DNA of 48,313 bases from Pantoea brenneri (GCA_002095305.1 MIEI01000033.1:1-48313), one strand, 5' to 3'; numbered from the stretch's first letter, positions 1-13,728 are shown. The notes: generated by a model not told the origin, from the sequence alone. A program made the numbers and translations.

Positions 1-60
1 GTTCGCGCGGGCTGACAAGCGTTTATTGCAAAAAGATTACCGTTCGAAGTAATTTTCATC
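1..60 (-). promoter_or_regulatory. probable rRNA operon P1 promoter, upstream half
   Basis: On the minus strand, just downstream of hemG, the sequence reads CGCTTGTCAGCC, with TTGTCA at 18-13. This resembles the -35 element and early spacer of enterobacterial rrn P1 promoters. An A+T-rich stretch at about 20-55 sits where an UP element and Fis sites would be. The -10 box would fall a few bases beyond the window edge. In E. coli hemG is followed by rrnA in this orientation, which supports the reading. The rRNA genes themselves are not in the window. Confidence 0.5.
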
Positions 61-76
61 AAATCGCGTTATTTCG

Positions 77-610
77 CTACGATTTGCCTGGTAACTGTGC
101 AAAATCATTGGCAAAACGGCTGACCTGTTGCCAATCGGTGTACTCCACTTCTTTAGTAGAATCGGTCTCGCCACCGGTCATTCGCATAATCAGCTGAATC
201 ATGATGCGATCAAACCAGCGATAACGCGGGTAATAGAGCGCACCAGCAAACACCGCACAGCAATCTGGCCGCCACGGCGACTGTGATAAGAACTTCTGGG
301 TATAGGCATTGGTTTCCGGGGAGCGCTTCTCGGGTTTACGCGCCGTCAGGTTCACCGAGAAGAAACCACTGGTACGCTGCTGCAATTGGTGCAAATGCTG
401 CTTAACAAATGCATCGACCACCGGCTGGAAATGGCCGTAACGAATCGAGGCGCCAATCAGCACCCGATCATACTGTGCCCAGTCAGGCGAAGTGGCATGC
501 TGGATATTCATCACATCACAGTTTTGCTGCTGACCGATCTGCTCAGCTATATAAGAGGCGATTTTTTGCGTTTGTCCGTCACGGGTCGAGTAGAGAATCA
601 GCGCTTTCAT
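77..610 (-). CDS. hemG: menaquinone-dependent protoporphyrinogen IX oxidase HemG
   Basis: Encodes 177 residues of the long-chain flavodoxin-like HemG family (E. coli protein about 181 aa). It oxidises protoporphyrinogen IX to protoporphyrin IX, the step before iron insertion into haem, passing electrons to the quinone pool at the inner membrane. The N-terminal [15 protein letters not shown] segment is the FMN phosphate-binding loop of flavodoxins. The ATG at 610 is preceded by an AAGGATG ribosome site. It lies 17 bases after trkH and is probably last in a pepQ-yigZ-trkH-hemG unit. The neighbours and the apparent rRNA operon downstream match E. coli. Confidence 0.96.
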   Translation of the reverse strand: MKALILYSTRDGQTQKIASYIAEQIGQQQNCDVMNIQHATSPDWAQYDRVLIGASIRYGHFQPVVDAFVKQHLHQLQQRTSGFFSVNLTARKPEKRSPETNAYTQKFLSQSPWRPDCCAVFAGALYYPRYRWFDRIMIQLIMRMTGGETDSTKEVEYTDWQQVSRFANDFAQLPGKS

Positions 611-627
611 TTCAGCATCCTTATTAA

Positions 628-2078
628 TTACTCACGCCAGAACGTCGGCGTGAACAGCACCAGCAAGGTAAAGACCTCGAGACGCCCGAATAGCATGGTG
701 GAGATCAATATCCACTTCGCCACATCATTCATTGAGGTGAAGTTATCCGCGACCACCCCCAGACCGGGTCCGAGGTTGTTCAGCGTGGCGGCGACGGCAG
801 CAAAGGCCGAGAAGTCATCTACCCCGGTGGCGATGATTGCCAGCATGCTGATCAGGAACACCAGCGCATAGGCCGAGAAGAATCCCCAGACCGCTTCGAG
901 GATACGCTCCGGCAGCGCCCGGTTGCCCAGCTTGATAGTGTAAACCGCATTCGGGTGGACCAGCCGTTTAAGCTCCCGGTTACCCTGCTTGCACAACAGC
1001 AGGATGCGGATCACCTTCAGGCCACCGCCGGTTGAACCGGCGCAGCCACCAATAAAGGCGGAGCACAGCAGCAGAACCGGCAGGAACAGCGGCCAGCGCG
1101 CGATGCTGTCGGTAGTAAAACCGGCAGTAGTCGCCATGGAGACGACCTGGAAGAACGCCTGGTTCAGGGTCTGCCAGCCACCGGCGTAGACATTGTGGAA
1201 CCAGAGCACCAGCGTGCAGATCAACACCAGCGTCAGCTGGACGCCGATAAACATCCGTAACTCCGGGTCACGCCAGTAGACGCGCAGATTACGGCCACTC
1301 AGCATGGCAAAGTGCAGACCGTAGTTACAGCCGGAGATCAGCAGAAACACCGCCACGATGGTATTGATGGTGCCGCTATTAAAATAGCCGATACTGGCAT
1401 CATGGGTGGAAAATCCGCCGATGGCGATGGTCGAGAAGCTGTGGCCAATCGCATCAAAGGCCGGCATCCCCGCCAGCCACAAGGCCAGCGCACAGGCCAC
1501 CGTCAGCAGCACATAGATCAACACAGAGTCTTGGCTGTTTCAGCAATGCGCGGCCGCATTTTGTTATCTTTCAGCGGGCCAGGCATCTCAGCGCGATAGA
1601 GCTGCATCCCCCCCACGCCCAGTATCGGTAATATCGCCACCGCTAAGACGATGATCCCCATACCGCCGAGCCATTGCAGCATTTGCCGATAGAATAGAAT
1701 CGCCTTTGGCAGTGAATCCAGTCCGACCAGGGTAGTGGCACCGGTGGTCGTCAGGCCAGAGAACGATTCGAAGAACGCGTCGGTAACCGACAGGTGCGGC
1801 TGTTCGGCAAAGATAAACGGCATTGCCCCCACGCTGCCCAGCACCGTCCAGAACAGCACCACAATCAAAAACCCTTCGCGTGGCTTGAGCTCTGTCTTCT
1901 GTTTGCGGTTTGGCCACCACAGCAGCGAGCCGATCACCAGCGCCATCATAAATGTCTGGCTAAAGGCCCGACCGGCACCGTCGCGATAAATTAATGCGAC
2001 CAGGCCGGGCAAAATCATCGTCACTGAAAAGAGGATCACCAGCAGACCGACTATGCGGGTAATGGCGCGAAAGTGCAT
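628..2078 (-). CDS. trkH: Trk system potassium uptake protein TrkH, broken by an apparent one-base deletion
   Basis: TrkH is the membrane pore of the TrkAH potassium uptake system. Two frames together make the protein: 2078 to about 1523 (start to TAKTL) and about 1522 to 628 ([10 protein letters not shown] to the end). Selectivity-filter-like loops are visible as [26 protein letters not shown] and NNLGPGLG. At 1522 the minus strand reads CTGTGTTGATC where CTGTGGTTGATC is expected. Adding one G restores 483 residues, exactly the E. coli length, and joins TAKTLW to LIYVLL. As written, translation stops at 1518. I think this is a sequencing error, because no other decay is seen. It sits between yigZ and hemG as in E. 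coli. Confidence 0.93.
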
Positions 2079-2110
2079 TCAGCCGTTCCTTTAAATAAAA
2101 GAGAAGAACA

Positions 2111-2728
2111 TCAAGGTATGAGCGGGATAAGCGCTAACGCGCCCCGACTAAAGTCTGACAGATTTTGCTGGAATCCGTCGATTTGTCCATAAGGCACGGC
2201 CAGCGTCAGTGCAATGCGGTCCTGATACTGGCTGTCGGTGACCTTGCCTTCAAAGCGCTGCACCAGCCGTTCGATATCGCTGAGCTGCGCGTAGTCGCAT
2301 TGCAAAGTGAACAGTTTCATCGGCACTTTACGCTGGCGCGCCAGTTGCTTAAGCCCCTGCTGCACCCCGCCGCCATACGCTTTCACTAAGCCGCCCGTGC
2401 CCAGCATGATGCCACCGTAATAGCGCACCACAACCGCGGTGATTTCACCGATACCGGCGCCCATCAGCTGCGCCAGCATCGGTTTACCGGCGGTGCCGGA
2501 CGGCTCACCATCGTCAGAGAAACCCAGCTGTTGTGAATCATCTGGCGCGCCAGCCACCCAGGCCCAGCAGTGGTGACGCGCAGCAGGATGTTCATGCCTG
2601 ACCTGTTGAACAAACGCCCGTGCCGCTTCCGTGCCGTCGGTGTGAGCCAACAGCGTGATAAAGCGGCTCTTTTTGATGGTCTCCTCGCTGACGCTTAACG
2701 CCACCGCGGGAATATCAAAGGCGTCCAT
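2111..2728 (-). CDS. yigZ: IMPACT family protein YigZ
   Basis: 205 residues, full length for the UPF0029/IMPACT family. The N-terminal domain carries the conserved segments GFSDDGEPSGTAGKPML and VVRYYGGIMLGTGGLVKAYG (about residues 68-115). A smaller C-terminal ferredoxin-like domain follows. The E. coli protein structure is known, but its physiological role is not settled; the eukaryotic IMPACT relatives act in translational control. The ATG at 2728 overlaps the pepQ stop by one base (TGATG), so translation is probably coupled. trkH starts 32 bases downstream. Confidence 0.94.
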   Translation of the reverse strand: MDAFDIPAVALSVSEETIKKSRFITLLAHTDGTEAARAFVQQVRHEHPAARHHCWAWVAGAPDDSQQLGFSDDGEPSGTAGKPMLAQLMGAGIGEITAVVVRYYGGIMLGTGGLVKAYGGGVQQGLKQLARQRKVPMKLFTLQCDYAQLSDIERLVQRFEGKVTDSQYQDRIALTLAVPYGQIDGFQQNLSDFSRGALALIPLIP

Positions 2729-4059
2729 CAGGCCAGGTGCAGATCGCGGGTCATATTTTCAACGCGATGCGCATGGATCACCACGTTATCCTCAATGCGA
2801 ATACCGCCGTAAGGCCTGAGCGCATCAATGGCCTGCCAGTTAAAATGCTGGCTGAACCGGCCTTCACGCAGTGGCGTCAGCAGCGAGTCAATAATATAGA
2901 AGCCAGGCTCGATGGTTAATACCATGCCGGGTTGCAGCACGCGAGTGCAGCGCAGATAAGGATACTGCGCTGGTGCCGCAAGATGGGTGCCCTGCTCATC
3001 CTGCATAAACCCGGCGACGTCATGCACCTGCAGGCCGAGCGGATGCCCTAATCCATGCGGCATGAACGGACCGGTCAGATCTTCCGCCACCAGCGCCTCT
3101 TCACTGATGCCCTGCACCAGCTCGAACTTCAGCAGCAATCTGGCGATACGCTGATGCATCTGCAGATGATAATCGGTGTAACGCACGCCTGGCTTCAGGG
3201 TCGCGATCAGCGCCAGCTCTTCTGCATTCATCGCCTCGACCATCCGGGCATACAGCGAGCTGCTCTGCGCCGCGTAGCTGCGGGTTAAATCAGCGGCATA
3301 GCCAAGATATTCGGCACCCGCGTCAATTAGAAAGCTGTGGCGCTTTACCGGTGGCTGATGATCCAGACGGGTGTAATGCAGCACCGCCGCGTGTTCATTC
3401 AGCGCAATGATGTTGCCGTAAGGTACGTCGGTATCGCGATGTCCAGTGGCTGTCAGATAAGCCTGATTGATGTCGAACTCGCTTAACCCGGCAGAAAAAG
3501 CCTCTTTGGCGGCGCGATGTCCGGCCACGGCCAGCTTCTGCGCCTGGCGCATACAGGCCAGCTCATACTCGGTTTTGATGCTGCGATGGTAATGCAGGAA
3601 ATCGATCACCGCTTTGGGATTGATATTGCCAGAACTGATACCGAGCTGCGCTGCCCGCGCATTTACCGGGCCAATATAGGCGACATTCTCACGTTGAGCC
3701 GGCAACAGCTGCGCAATCTCATCCGCATTTTTCAGGCCGATGACCTCAATCTCAGCGGTCCAGAAGCTGTCCGGCAGCGGCTCAACGTTATGCCAGTAGT
3801 CAACCGGAGAGTAAAACCACAACTTTGGTTTACTGACCCCATCAACCCACAGCCAGCAGTTCGGCACCTGCGTTACCGGCACCCAGGCTTTAAACTGTGG
3901 ATTCACCTTGAACGGATAGGTGTGGTCATCCAGAAACACCGTCAACAACTCACCGGAATGGATCAGCATCGCATCCAGTTTATTGTGTGCCAGCACCTGC
4001 TGCGCCCGTTGCTGCAACGTGGCGATATGCGCGTGATACAAGGTCTTCAGGGAATCCAT
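2728..4059 (-). CDS. pepQ: Xaa-Pro dipeptidase (proline dipeptidase) PepQ
   Basis: 443 residues from the ATG at 4059, which has GGAGAG eight bases upstream and gives the E. coli length. The frame stays open further upstream, but that extension lacks homology. PepQ is a cytoplasmic M24 metallopeptidase that cleaves dipeptides with C-terminal proline. Metal-binding segments of the pita-bread fold are visible: [15 protein letters not shown] (two Asp), HGLGHPLGL (His), TIEPGFY (Glu) and [10 protein letters not shown] (Glu). It is divergent from fadBA and first in a run with yigZ, trkH and hemG. Confidence 0.96.
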   Translation of the reverse strand: MDSLKTLYHAHIATLQQRAQQVLAHNKLDAMLIHSGELLTVFLDDHTYPFKVNPQFKAWVPVTQVPNCWLWVDGVSKPKLWFYSPVDYWHNVEPLPDSFWTAEIEVIGLKNADEIAQLLPAQRENVAYIGPVNARAAQLGISSGNINPKAVIDFLHYHRSIKTEYELACMRQAQKLAVAGHRAAKEAFSAGLSEFDINQAYLTATGHRDTDVPYGNIIALNEHAAVLHYTRLDHQPPVKRHSFLIDAGAEYLGYAADLTRSYAAQSSSLYARMVEAMNAEELALIATLKPGVRYTDYHLQMHQRIARLLLKFELVQGISEEALVAEDLTGPFMPHGLGHPLGLQVHDVAGFMQDEQGTHLAAPAQYPYLRCTRVLQPGMVLTIEPGFYIIDSLLTPLREGRFSQHFNWQAIDALRPYGGIRIEDNVVIHAHRVENMTRDLHLA

Positions 4060-4201
4060 TGACGTCTCTCCAGTGTCGCGAAATGGCCGCAGTTTAGCAT
4101 ACCCCTTAAGCGGATGCCGTGTTGAGAGCGGCTGTGATCTTGTTAGCAAATAAGCAAAGACCCGTTTGCAAAAAATTAACATCACTCCCACACTCTCGAT
4201 C

Positions 4202-4218
4202 ATCTGGTATGACCAGAT
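4202..4218 (+). promoter_or_regulatory. FadR operator of fadBA
   Basis: The 17-base near-palindrome ATCTGGTATGACCAGAT differs by one base from the E. coli fadB operator as I recall it (ATCTGGTACGACCAGAT). It lies 28 bases upstream of the fadB ATG, which fits a site just downstream of the transcription start. FadR bound here would repress fadBA until long-chain acyl-CoA releases it. Confidence 0.88.
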
Positions 4219-4246
4219 CACTTTTCCGCGGTTTCAGGAGACGCAC

Positions 4247-7604
<3,358 letters not shown>

Positions 7605-7632
7605 TACGTTGGGTCACTTCTTTGTCCGATTT

Positions 7633-7660
7633 ACCCGCCCATGATGGGCGGGTTTTTTCT
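7633..7660 (+). terminator. Rho-independent terminator of fadBA
   Basis: A nine-base-pair stem, ACCCGCCCA (7633-7641) with TGGGCGGGT (7645-7653), has a three-base loop and is followed by TTTTTCTTTT. It lies 28 bases after the fadA stop and just before the converging end of fre. The minus-strand side has no U tract. Confidence 0.9.
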
Positions 7661-7676
7661 TTTGGCTTGTCATCGA

Positions 7677-8378
7677 TCAGATGAAGGCGAAAGCATCACC
7701 ATACATCTGCGATTCCAGCGCACCGCGTTCGGCGCAGAAGCGATCGCGTGCGATCTTGGCCATCTCGAAACGGCCAGCAATATAGATCTCATGCTCGCTC
7801 AGCGTGCTGAAATCCTGCATTACCGCGGTTAATACCGTACCCGAACGTCCCTGCCAGCCCGCTTCCGGTTGCTCGACCACCGGGATCACCTTCAGGTTGG
7901 GGTGTTTCACCGCCAGCGCATCCAGCTCATCCAGATCGTACAGATGCTTCAGCTCACGTCCGCCCCAGTAAATGGCGATATCACGATCCGGCTGCTGCGC
8001 TAACGCGGTCAGCAGAATGGAACGGGCATAGGAGAAGCCGGTACCGCCAGCGATCAGGATCAACGGTTTGCTGCTCTCTTCGCGCAGCCAGGCATCACCG
8101 TGCGGCATGTCGACGGTGATCTGGCGATCGTCACGAATACGATCCATCACCGCCATGGCGTACAGGTTGAGATCGGACGCACCGATGTGCAGCTCAATGA
8201 TATCCTTTTCCATTGGCGTTGAGGCCAGTGAAAACGGGCGCTTATCACGCTCATCCATCACCACCATCAGATACTGTCCCGCGCGAAAACTGAAATCCGC
8301 TTCCGGAATCAGGCGAACGCGATACACCGTGTCGGTAATCGCTTCAACTGAAGTTACTTTACAGCTTAACGTTGTCAT
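7677..8378 (-). CDS. fre: NAD(P)H-flavin reductase Fre
   Basis: 233 residues from the ATG at 8378 (GAGGGA upstream), the same length as E. coli Fre. It reduces free FMN, FAD or riboflavin with NAD(P)H; the free reduced flavin serves ferric iron reduction, among other uses. The flavin-binding RPFSLAST motif and the nucleotide-binding [17 protein letters not shown] segment of the ferredoxin-NADP reductase fold are present, and the C-terminus ends DAFAFI as in E. coli. It follows ubiD by 41 bases. UbiD needs prenylated FMN, so a flavin reductase next door is suggestive, though a direct link is inference. Confidence 0.97.
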   Translation of the reverse strand: MTTLSCKVTSVEAITDTVYRVRLIPEADFSFRAGQYLMVVMDERDKRPFSLASTPMEKDIIELHIGASDLNLYAMAVMDRIRDDRQITVDMPHGDAWLREESSKPLILIAGGTGFSYARSILLTALAQQPDRDIAIYWGGRELKHLYDLDELDALAVKHPNLKVIPVVEQPEAGWQGRSGTVLTAVMQDFSTLSEHEIYIAGRFEMAKIARDRFCAERGALESQMYGDAFAFI

Positions 8379-8419
8379 GCGTTCCCTCTGTCGGGTCGTC
8401 TTTATGGTTGTGCTCGCCA

Positions 8420-9904
8420 TCAACGCTGTGGCGGCTGATCAAAAATACCTAACTCATCCCAGATAGCATCAATGCGCGCGGTAATCGCAGGATCTTTCAC
8501 GATAGGTGTGCCCCATTCGCGCTGCGTTTCGCCCGGCCATTTGTTGGTCGCATCCATCCCCATCTTCGACCCCAGCCCGGAAACCGGTGAGGCGAAATCG
8601 AGATAGTCGATCGGCGTATTTTCCACTAATACCGTGTCACGCGCCGGATCCATGCGGGTGGTAATCGCCCAGATCACATCATTCCAGTCACGCGCATTAA
8701 CATCATCGTCACACACAATAACAAATTTGGTGTACATGAACTGCCGCAGAAATGACCAGACGCCAAACATTACCCGTTTGGCATGCCCGGCATACTGCTT
8801 TTTAATGGTTACCACCGCCAGCCGGTAGGAACATCCTTCCGGCGGCAGATAGAAATCGACAATTTCCGGGAACTGCTTGATCAGAATCGGCACCAGCACT
8901 TCATTCAACGCCACACCCAGTACGGCGGGCTCATCCGGTGGACGGCCGGTATAGGTCGAGTGATAAATTGCCTGATGCCGCTGGGTAATGTGCGTCACGG
9001 TAAAGACCGGGAAGCTATCTACTTCATTGTAGTAGCCGGTGTGGTCGCCGTAAGGCCCTTCAGGTGCCATGTCGCCTGCCTCGATGTAACCCTCCAGCAC
9101 GATCTCCGCGCTGGCTGGCACTTCCAGATCGTTCGACAGGCATTTCACCACTTCGGTTTTATTGCCGCGCAGCAGACCAGCAAACGCATATTCTGACAGC
9201 GTATCCGGCACCGGCGTTACCGCACCGAGAATAGTCGCAGGGTCAGCACCGAGCGCCACCGAAACCGGAAAACGCTCGCCCGGATGCGCTTTGCTCCACT
9301 CCTGAAAATCGAGCGCGCCGCCACGGTGCGACAGCCAGCGCATAATCAGCCGGTTTTTGCCGATCACCTGTTGGCGGTAAATGCCGAGATTCTGTCGCTC
9401 TTTATGCGGACCACGGGTGACGGTCAGACCCCAGGTAATCAGCGGCGCGGCATCGCCCGGCCAGCATTTCATCACCGGAATGCGCGACAGATCGACCTCA
9501 TCACCGCTGAACACCACTTCCTGGCAGGGCGCATTGCGCAGGCGTTTAGTCGGCATGTTGAGCACCTGCTTAAACTGCGGCATCTTATCGAACAGATCGC
9601 GAAAGCCTTTTGGTGGCTCCGGCTCTTTCAGAAATGCCAGCAGTTTGCCTACTTCCCGCAGTGCACTCACCTCTTCCTGACCCATCCCCATGGCGACGCG
9701 CTTTGGCGTGCCAAACAGGTTACACAGCACTGGCATGTCATACCCTTTCGGGTTTTCAAACAGCAGCGCGGGCCCGCCGGCACGCAGCGTGCGGTCGGCG
9801 ATTTCGGTCATTTCCAGGACGGGATCAATCGATTGCTTAATTCTTTTTAACTCACCGCGCTGTTCGAGCAGCGCGAGAAAGTCGCGTAAATCGTGATATT
9901 TCAT
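8420..9904 (-). CDS. ubiD: 4-hydroxy-3-polyprenylbenzoate decarboxylase UbiD
   Basis: 494 residues (E. coli 497). It decarboxylates 4-hydroxy-3-octaprenylbenzoate in ubiquinone synthesis using prenylated FMN supplied by UbiX. Conserved UbiD segments include [37 protein letters not shown] and [16 protein letters not shown], together with acidic residues of the active site. The ATG at 9904 begins [13 protein letters not shown], three codons shorter than the E. coli annotation. It is probably co-transcribed with fre. Confidence 0.98.
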   Translation of the reverse strand: MKYHDLRDFLALLEQRGELKRIKQSIDPVLEMTEIADRTLRAGGPALLFENPKGYDMPVLCNLFGTPKRVAMGMGQEEVSALREVGKLLAFLKEPEPPKGFRDLFDKMPQFKQVLNMPTKRLRNAPCQEVVFSGDEVDLSRIPVMKCWPGDAAPLITWGLTVTRGPHKERQNLGIYRQQVIGKNRLIMRWLSHRGGALDFQEWSKAHPGERFPVSVALGADPATILGAVTPVPDTLSEYAFAGLLRGNKTEVVKCLSNDLEVPASAEIVLEGYIEAGDMAPEGPYGDHTGYYNEVDSFPVFTVTHITQRHQAIYHSTYTGRPPDEPAVLGVALNEVLVPILIKQFPEIVDFYLPPEGCSYRLAVVTIKKQYAGHAKRVMFGVWSFLRQFMYTKFVIVCDDDVNARDWNDVIWAITTRMDPARDTVLVENTPIDYLDFASPVSGLGSKMGMDATNKWPGETQREWGTPIVKDPAITARIDAIWDELGIFDQPPQR

Positions 9905-9984
9905 GCGGCTTTAGCTTTCCGGCCAGAGTGAATCGGCCATTATAGGGCTGATTATGCGGTTGTGTTGAGGTTTATGCGGCAACC

Positions 9985-10710
9985 TTAATCACAGCGAAAA
10001 GGCACCAGCGGCTGAAGCGCGCGGGTATCGTGATAAGCCTGAATCGGCTCGCCGTGGCGAAACACCTTAAAGTCTTCGTTGCGCACACTGTAATAGCGTA
10101 GCCGATCGTCATGCAGATGCAGAAAGCTGCCTTCACGCAGCGCAATCACCGACTCGGACGGATTGACGGCACAGAATTCAGCCAGCCGCTCGTCGCGTGT
10201 TTCGCCCATATGACCGCTGACGCTGGCATCCAGATAGTGAGGATTGATCTGCACCGGGAACAGCCCCAGCGCAGGCAGCACCACGCTACTACGCACCGGC
10301 ATATCATTGGTGGTGCGAATCGACGGCGTCGCCACATTACAGCCAGCACTCCAGCCGATATACGGCACCTGCCGTTCACGCACCGCGCGCTGTATCGCCA
10401 CGATTAAGCCCTGCTCATGCAGCATCTGGTTCAGCAACCAGGTATTACCGCCGCTGACTAAAATCAGCTCCGCCTGGGCGATTGCCTCAGCCGGTGAGGT
10501 AAAAGCGTCAACGGGGCGCACCGCAATGCCCAGTGACGCACTGAGATCGGCGGCGCGCTGCGCATGATCGCCCCGGATAATGGCGTAAGGAATCAGCACC
10601 GCTGAACGGATAGCACGTCTGGCAATCATGGCGTGTAACTGCGGCTGAGCATAACCCAGTAACGGCGCATCATCCGCCAGCTTGCCGTTGCTTAACAAAA
10701 AGAGTTCCAT
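9985..10710 (-). CDS. pepE: peptidase E (alpha-aspartyl dipeptidase)
   Basis: 241 residues of peptidase family S51, which hydrolyses dipeptides with N-terminal aspartate in the cytoplasm. The nucleophile Ser121 is in GWSAGCN, Asp136 in TTNDMP and His158 in INPHYL, matching the family triad. The ATG at 10710 has AAGGAT upstream. In E. coli pepE is at a distant locus and ubiD is adjacent to rfaH; here it sits between them. It is 80 bases upstream of ubiD on the same strand, so read-through is possible. It is about 12 residues longer than E. coli PepE and quite diverged from it, so it could be a subfamily with a different preference. Confidence 0.87.
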   Translation of the reverse strand: MELFLLSNGKLADDAPLLGYAQPQLHAMIARRAIRSAVLIPYAIIRGDHAQRAADLSASLGIAVRPVDAFTSPAEAIAQAELILVSGGNTWLLNQMLHEQGLIVAIQRAVRERQVPYIGWSAGCNVATPSIRTTNDMPVRSSVVLPALGLFPVQINPHYLDASVSGHMGETRDERLAEFCAVNPSESVIALREGSFLHLHDDRLRYYSVRNEDFKVFRHGEPIQAYHDTRALQPLVPFRCD

Positions 10711-10919
10711 CAGATGATCCTTTTCGCCGGTATGATGGCCACCGAGTCTGATACAGAGCAGGGTGAAACGTCAATTTCCAATCGCCTTTTCTGTCACTAT
10801 CCGGCATCTTAAGAAAAGTCTCAGTTTATTTTCTGCGCGCTGCGCTTTTCCCCTGCCCGATGCGCTATAACTCTGGCAGCAGGTTTGCTATTCTTAGCGT
10901 CCATTCGATGGGAGCGGTT

Positions 10920-11408
10920 ATGGAATCCTGGTATTTACTCTATTGCAAACGTGGTCAGCTATTGCGCGCGAAGGAGCATCTGGAGCGGCAAGAAGTGAAT
11001 TGCCTCAGCCCGATGATCGCTCTGGAAAAGATCGTGCGCGGTAAACGCACCACGGTGAGTGAGCCGCTGTTTCCTAACTATCTGTTCATCGAATTCGATC
11101 CGGAAGCGATTCATACCACCACCATCAGCAGCACGCGCGGCGTCAGCCACTTTGTGCGCTTTGGCACTACGCCCGCTACGGTGCCGCCTGCGGTGATTGA
11201 AGCGCTGGAAACCGATGTCCCGCAAATTCTGCTCGATCCTGAAACGCCACAAATCGGCGATGAAGTTGTCATCACCGAAGGGACGTTTGAAGGGCTACGC
11301 GCCATCTTTGCCGAGCCGGATGGCGAAACCCGTTCGATTCTGTTGCTCAACCTGCTGAATAAACAGGTGATGCGCAGCGTGGATAACAAACAGTTCCGTA
11401 AGATCTAA
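10920..11408 (+). CDS. rfaH: transcription antitermination protein RfaH
   Basis: 162 residues from the ATG at 10920 (GGAGCGGTT upstream), beginning [13 protein letters not shown], the E. coli length. RfaH is a NusG paralogue recruited at ops sites to suppress Rho termination and couple translation in long operons for LPS core, capsule and similar loci. The NusG N-terminal domain covers about residues 1-100, and the KOW-type C-terminal domain, able to switch fold, covers about 112-162. It converges with tatD: the stop codons overlap at 11405-11408. Confidence 0.97.
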   Translation: MESWYLLYCKRGQLLRAKEHLERQEVNCLSPMIALEKIVRGKRTTVSEPLFPNYLFIEFDPEAIHTTTISSTRGVSHFVRFGTTPATVPPAVIEALETDVPQILLDPETPQIGDEVVITEGTFEGLRAIFAEPDGETRSILLLNLLNKQVMRSVDNKQFRKI

Positions 11409-12187
11409 ACCAGTCGGAACAGCGTCCGCGCATTGTTATCAACGCAGGCCGCCAGCGCCTCGCTGCTCTCGCCACGCCATGTCGCCACCTGTTGCACAAT
11501 ATGCGGTAAGAAGCAGGGTTCGTTACGACGTGAAGTCGGACGCGGTCGCATATCGCGCGGCAATAAATAGGGCGAGTCGGTTTCCAGCAGCAACTTATCG
11601 GCCGGGATCAGCGGCAGCATTTCACGCAGTTCAAGCCCGCGACGTTCATCACACACCCAGCCAGTAATTCCTATCGATAATCCCAGCGCCAGGCACGCTT
11701 CCAGTTCATCGCGCGTGCCGGTAAAGCAGTGAATTACCGCACCCGGCAGTTTTGGCAGCCAGGGCGCCACGATGGCCGCAAAGCGCGCATGGGCTTCGCG
11801 GCAGTGCAGAAACACCGGCATATTCAGTTCGGCTGCCAGCGCCAGCTGTGCTTCAAACGCATATTCCTGCTGCTCATGGGCTGACAGGTTGCGGTTAAAA
11901 TCGAGCCCGCATTCGCCGATAGCCACCACTTCCGGTTTCTCCGCCAGCCGACGCAGCGTGCTGGCGATCTCCGTTGACCATTCGCTGGCGTGGTGCGGAT
12001 GCACGCCCGCGGTAGACCAGCAGAAGCCCGGCTGATCTTCAGCCAGTTTCTGCGCCTGCTGGCTCTCCAGCGCATTGGTGCCGGTAATCAGCATGCCGGT
12101 GACGCCCGCTTCACGCGCGCGTTTTACCACCTTTGGCCGGTCGGAGGCGAATTGCGTGCTGGTCAGGTTTACACCGATATCAAACAT
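11405..12187 (-). CDS. tatD: TatD family metal-dependent 3'-5' exonuclease
   Basis: 260 residues from the ATG at 12187, the E. coli length. It belongs to the TatD amidohydrolase-like fold; the E. coli enzyme is a Mg-dependent 3'-5' DNA/RNA exonuclease active in oxidative damage repair and is not needed for Tat export. Metal ligands sit in [28 protein letters not shown] and [11 protein letters not shown]. It follows tatC, but a hairpin with a T tract lies between them. Its 3' end overlaps rfaH by four bases in convergent orientation. Confidence 0.96.
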   Translation of the reverse strand: MFDIGVNLTSTQFASDRPKVVKRAREAGVTGMLITGTNALESQQAQKLAEDQPGFCWSTAGVHPHHASEWSTEIASTLRRLAEKPEVVAIGECGLDFNRNLSAHEQQEYAFEAQLALAAELNMPVFLHCREAHARFAAIVAPWLPKLPGAVIHCFTGTRDELEACLALGLSIGITGWVCDERRGLELREMLPLIPADKLLLETDSPYLLPRDMRPRPTSRRNEPCFLPHIVQQVATWRGESSEALAACVDNNARTLFRLV

Positions 12188-12210
12188 AATTTTTCCCACA
12201 GTTTTACTAA

Positions 12211-12235
12211 ACAAAAACCGCCCCGGAGGGCGGTT
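12211..12235 (-). terminator. terminator between tatC and tatD
   Basis: On the minus strand AACCGCCC (12235-12228), a four-base loop and GGGCGGTT (12223-12216) form an eight-base-pair stem followed by TTTGTTTAG. It would end the tatABC transcript. tatD starts only 28 bases further on, so it may depend on read-through or a promoter I cannot see. Confidence 0.72.
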
Positions 12236-12277
12236 CGGATTGATCTCTGCCCGCCAGAGCGGGACCTGAAGATCGCG

Positions 12278-13036
12278 TCAGGATTCGGTGTTATGTTCCT
12301 CATCCTGTGCCCGGCGGCCTTTGCCCACATAGTATCGGGAAAAGAATACGCCGACTTCAAACAGGCAGTACATCGGAATAGCGAGCAAAGTTTGGGAAAA
12401 AACGTCCGGCGGCGTCAGTAACATGCCGACCACGAAGGCCCCGACCAGAATATAGGGACGTTTCTTTTTCAGATCGTCCGGGCTGGTGATACCAGTCCAG
12501 CACAACAGTACAATCGCTACCGGCACTTCAAACGCCACGCCAAACGCCATAAACAACGTCATGACAAAATCGAGGTATTTGGTAATGTCGGTCGCCATGG
12601 TGACGCCAATCGGCGCGGTTTTGGTAAAGAAACCAAACGCCAGCGGGAAGACGACAAAGTAGGCAAATGCCACACCGATATAGAACAGAAAGGTGCTGGA
12701 AAACAGCAGCGGCATTACCAGTCTACGTTCATGGCGATAGAGCGCAGGCGCAATGAACGCCCAGACCTGATAGAGGATCACCGGCACCGCCAGAAATACC
12801 GACACAATAATCGTCAGTTTAATCGGGGTGAAAAACGGCGAAGCCACATCGGTGGCGATCATGCTGGAGCCGATTGGCATCTGACTGATGAGCGGTGCCG
12901 CCACCAGTTGATAGATATCATTGGCAAAATAAACCAGCGCCAGGAATATCACTAAAACGGCGATGATGCAGTTCAGCAGTCGCTTACGCAGCTCAATCAG
13001 ATGACTGATGAGCGGTTGGGTATCTTCAACGGCCAT
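12278..13036 (-). CDS. tatC: Sec-independent protein translocase subunit TatC
   Basis: 252 residues, polytopic with six hydrophobic segments. TatC is the core of the twin-arginine receptor: its cytoplasmic N-terminus and first loop recognise the RR signal. The N-terminal [10 protein letters not shown] and the segments [11 protein letters not shown] and [14 protein letters not shown] are family hallmarks, including the conserved Glu of FEVP. The ATG overlaps the tatB stop by one base (TAATG), suggesting coupling. Confidence 0.98.
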   Translation of the reverse strand: MAVEDTQPLISHLIELRKRLLNCIIAVLVIFLALVYFANDIYQLVAAPLISQMPIGSSMIATDVASPFFTPIKLTIIVSVFLAVPVILYQVWAFIAPALYRHERRLVMPLLFSSTFLFYIGVAFAYFVVFPLAFGFFTKTAPIGVTMATDITKYLDFVMTLFMAFGVAFEVPVAIVLLCWTGITSPDDLKKKRPYILVGAFVVGMLLTPPDVFSQTLLAIPMYCLFEVGVFFSRYYVGKGRRAQDEEHNTES

Positions 13037-13728
13037 TATCGTTCATCACTTGCAGAAGAGGGGGAAGCGGAAGTGCGCGTAGTGGCGGCGTCAGGTTTGC
13101 TGGCTAATGCCGTGTCAGCACGGGCTGGTGCCTGAGCGGGCGCGCTGGCTACAGTCGCTGCTGACTGCCCGGCTGATGCCGTTTCCACAGACGGTGCCTG
13201 AGCGGGCGCGCTGGCTACAATCGCTGCCGGCTGCCCGGCTGATGCCGTTTCCACAGACGGTGCCTGAACTGGCGCGCTGGCCTGATGATCAGCCGCCGCA
13301 GGCGTGCCTGACGGCGACGCAGTGCCGGCCGCTGCCGGATGCACTTCCGGCTGGTCCGCCAGAGGCGGCGCCGATCGGTGCTGTGGCGAGTGAATAGTGT
13401 TGGCTTCGTCTTCCTCTTTTTCAATGTCGATGCTCTGGCTGACCGAGCGCTTCATTGAATCCGCAGTCTTACGCAGCTCTTCCATTGACTCTTTCAGCTC
13501 CGGCGACAGTGTCCCGCGGCCCGCTTCTTCCACCTTTTTCAGACTGTCCTGCAACTCCTGCAGTTTCAGCTCCTGCGCCAGTTCGTTTTGCACATTGGCT
13601 GCCAGCGAACGAATCGCCCTGATCCAGCCGACCACGGTTTTCACCGCAACCGGTAAACGTTGTGGGCCGAGTACAATCAGCCCGATAACGAACACCAATA
13701 CCAGTTCACTAAAACCAATGTCGAACAC
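13036..13728 (-). CDS. tatB: Sec-independent protein translocase subunit TatB, with an expanded repeat tail
   Basis: 230 residues from a GTG at 13728, beginning [26 protein letters not shown], which holds the single transmembrane helix and the Gly-Pro hinge. TatB with TatC forms the substrate receptor. The amphipathic helix runs to about residue 100. The C-terminal tail is unusually long (E. coli TatB is about 171 aa) and rich in Ala, Pro, Ser and Gln because of a 66-base tandem repeat at 13127-13282. The tail is known to be dispensable in E. coli, so length variation is probably tolerated. It starts three bases after tatA. Confidence 0.96.
   Translation of the reverse strand: MFDIGFSELVLVFVIGLIVLGPQRLPVAVKTVVGWIRAIRSLAANVQNELAQELKLQELQDSLKKVEEAGRGTLSPELKESMEELRKTADSMKRSVSQSIDIEKEEDEANTIHSPQHRSAPPLADQPEVHPAAAGTASPSGTPAAADHQASAPVQAPSVETASAGQPAAIVASAPAQAPSVETASAGQSAATVASAPAQAPARADTALASKPDAATTRTSASPSSASDER
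13127..13282. repeat. 66-bp tandem repeat inside tatB
   Basis: Two near-identical 66-base units (13127-13192 and 13193-13258) are followed by a partial third (13259-13282). They differ at a few positions. The unit is 22 codons and encodes SVETASAGQ...ASAPAQAP on the minus strand, so copy changes keep the frame. This is a candidate variable-number repeat. Confidence 0.95.

Noticed and set aside
1518..2078. Two separate small membrane proteins instead of one trkH
   Set aside because: The pieces join exactly into TrkH on adding one G; the second piece has no ribosome site of its own that I would trust.
4166..4246. Upstream extension of fadB from an earlier ATG
   Set aside because: It would translate through the FadR operator and presumed transcription start; the ATG at 4247 has a ribosome site and matches the family start.
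13127..13282. CRISPR-like array in tatB
   Set aside because: The units are directly adjacent without unique spacers and stay in the coding frame.
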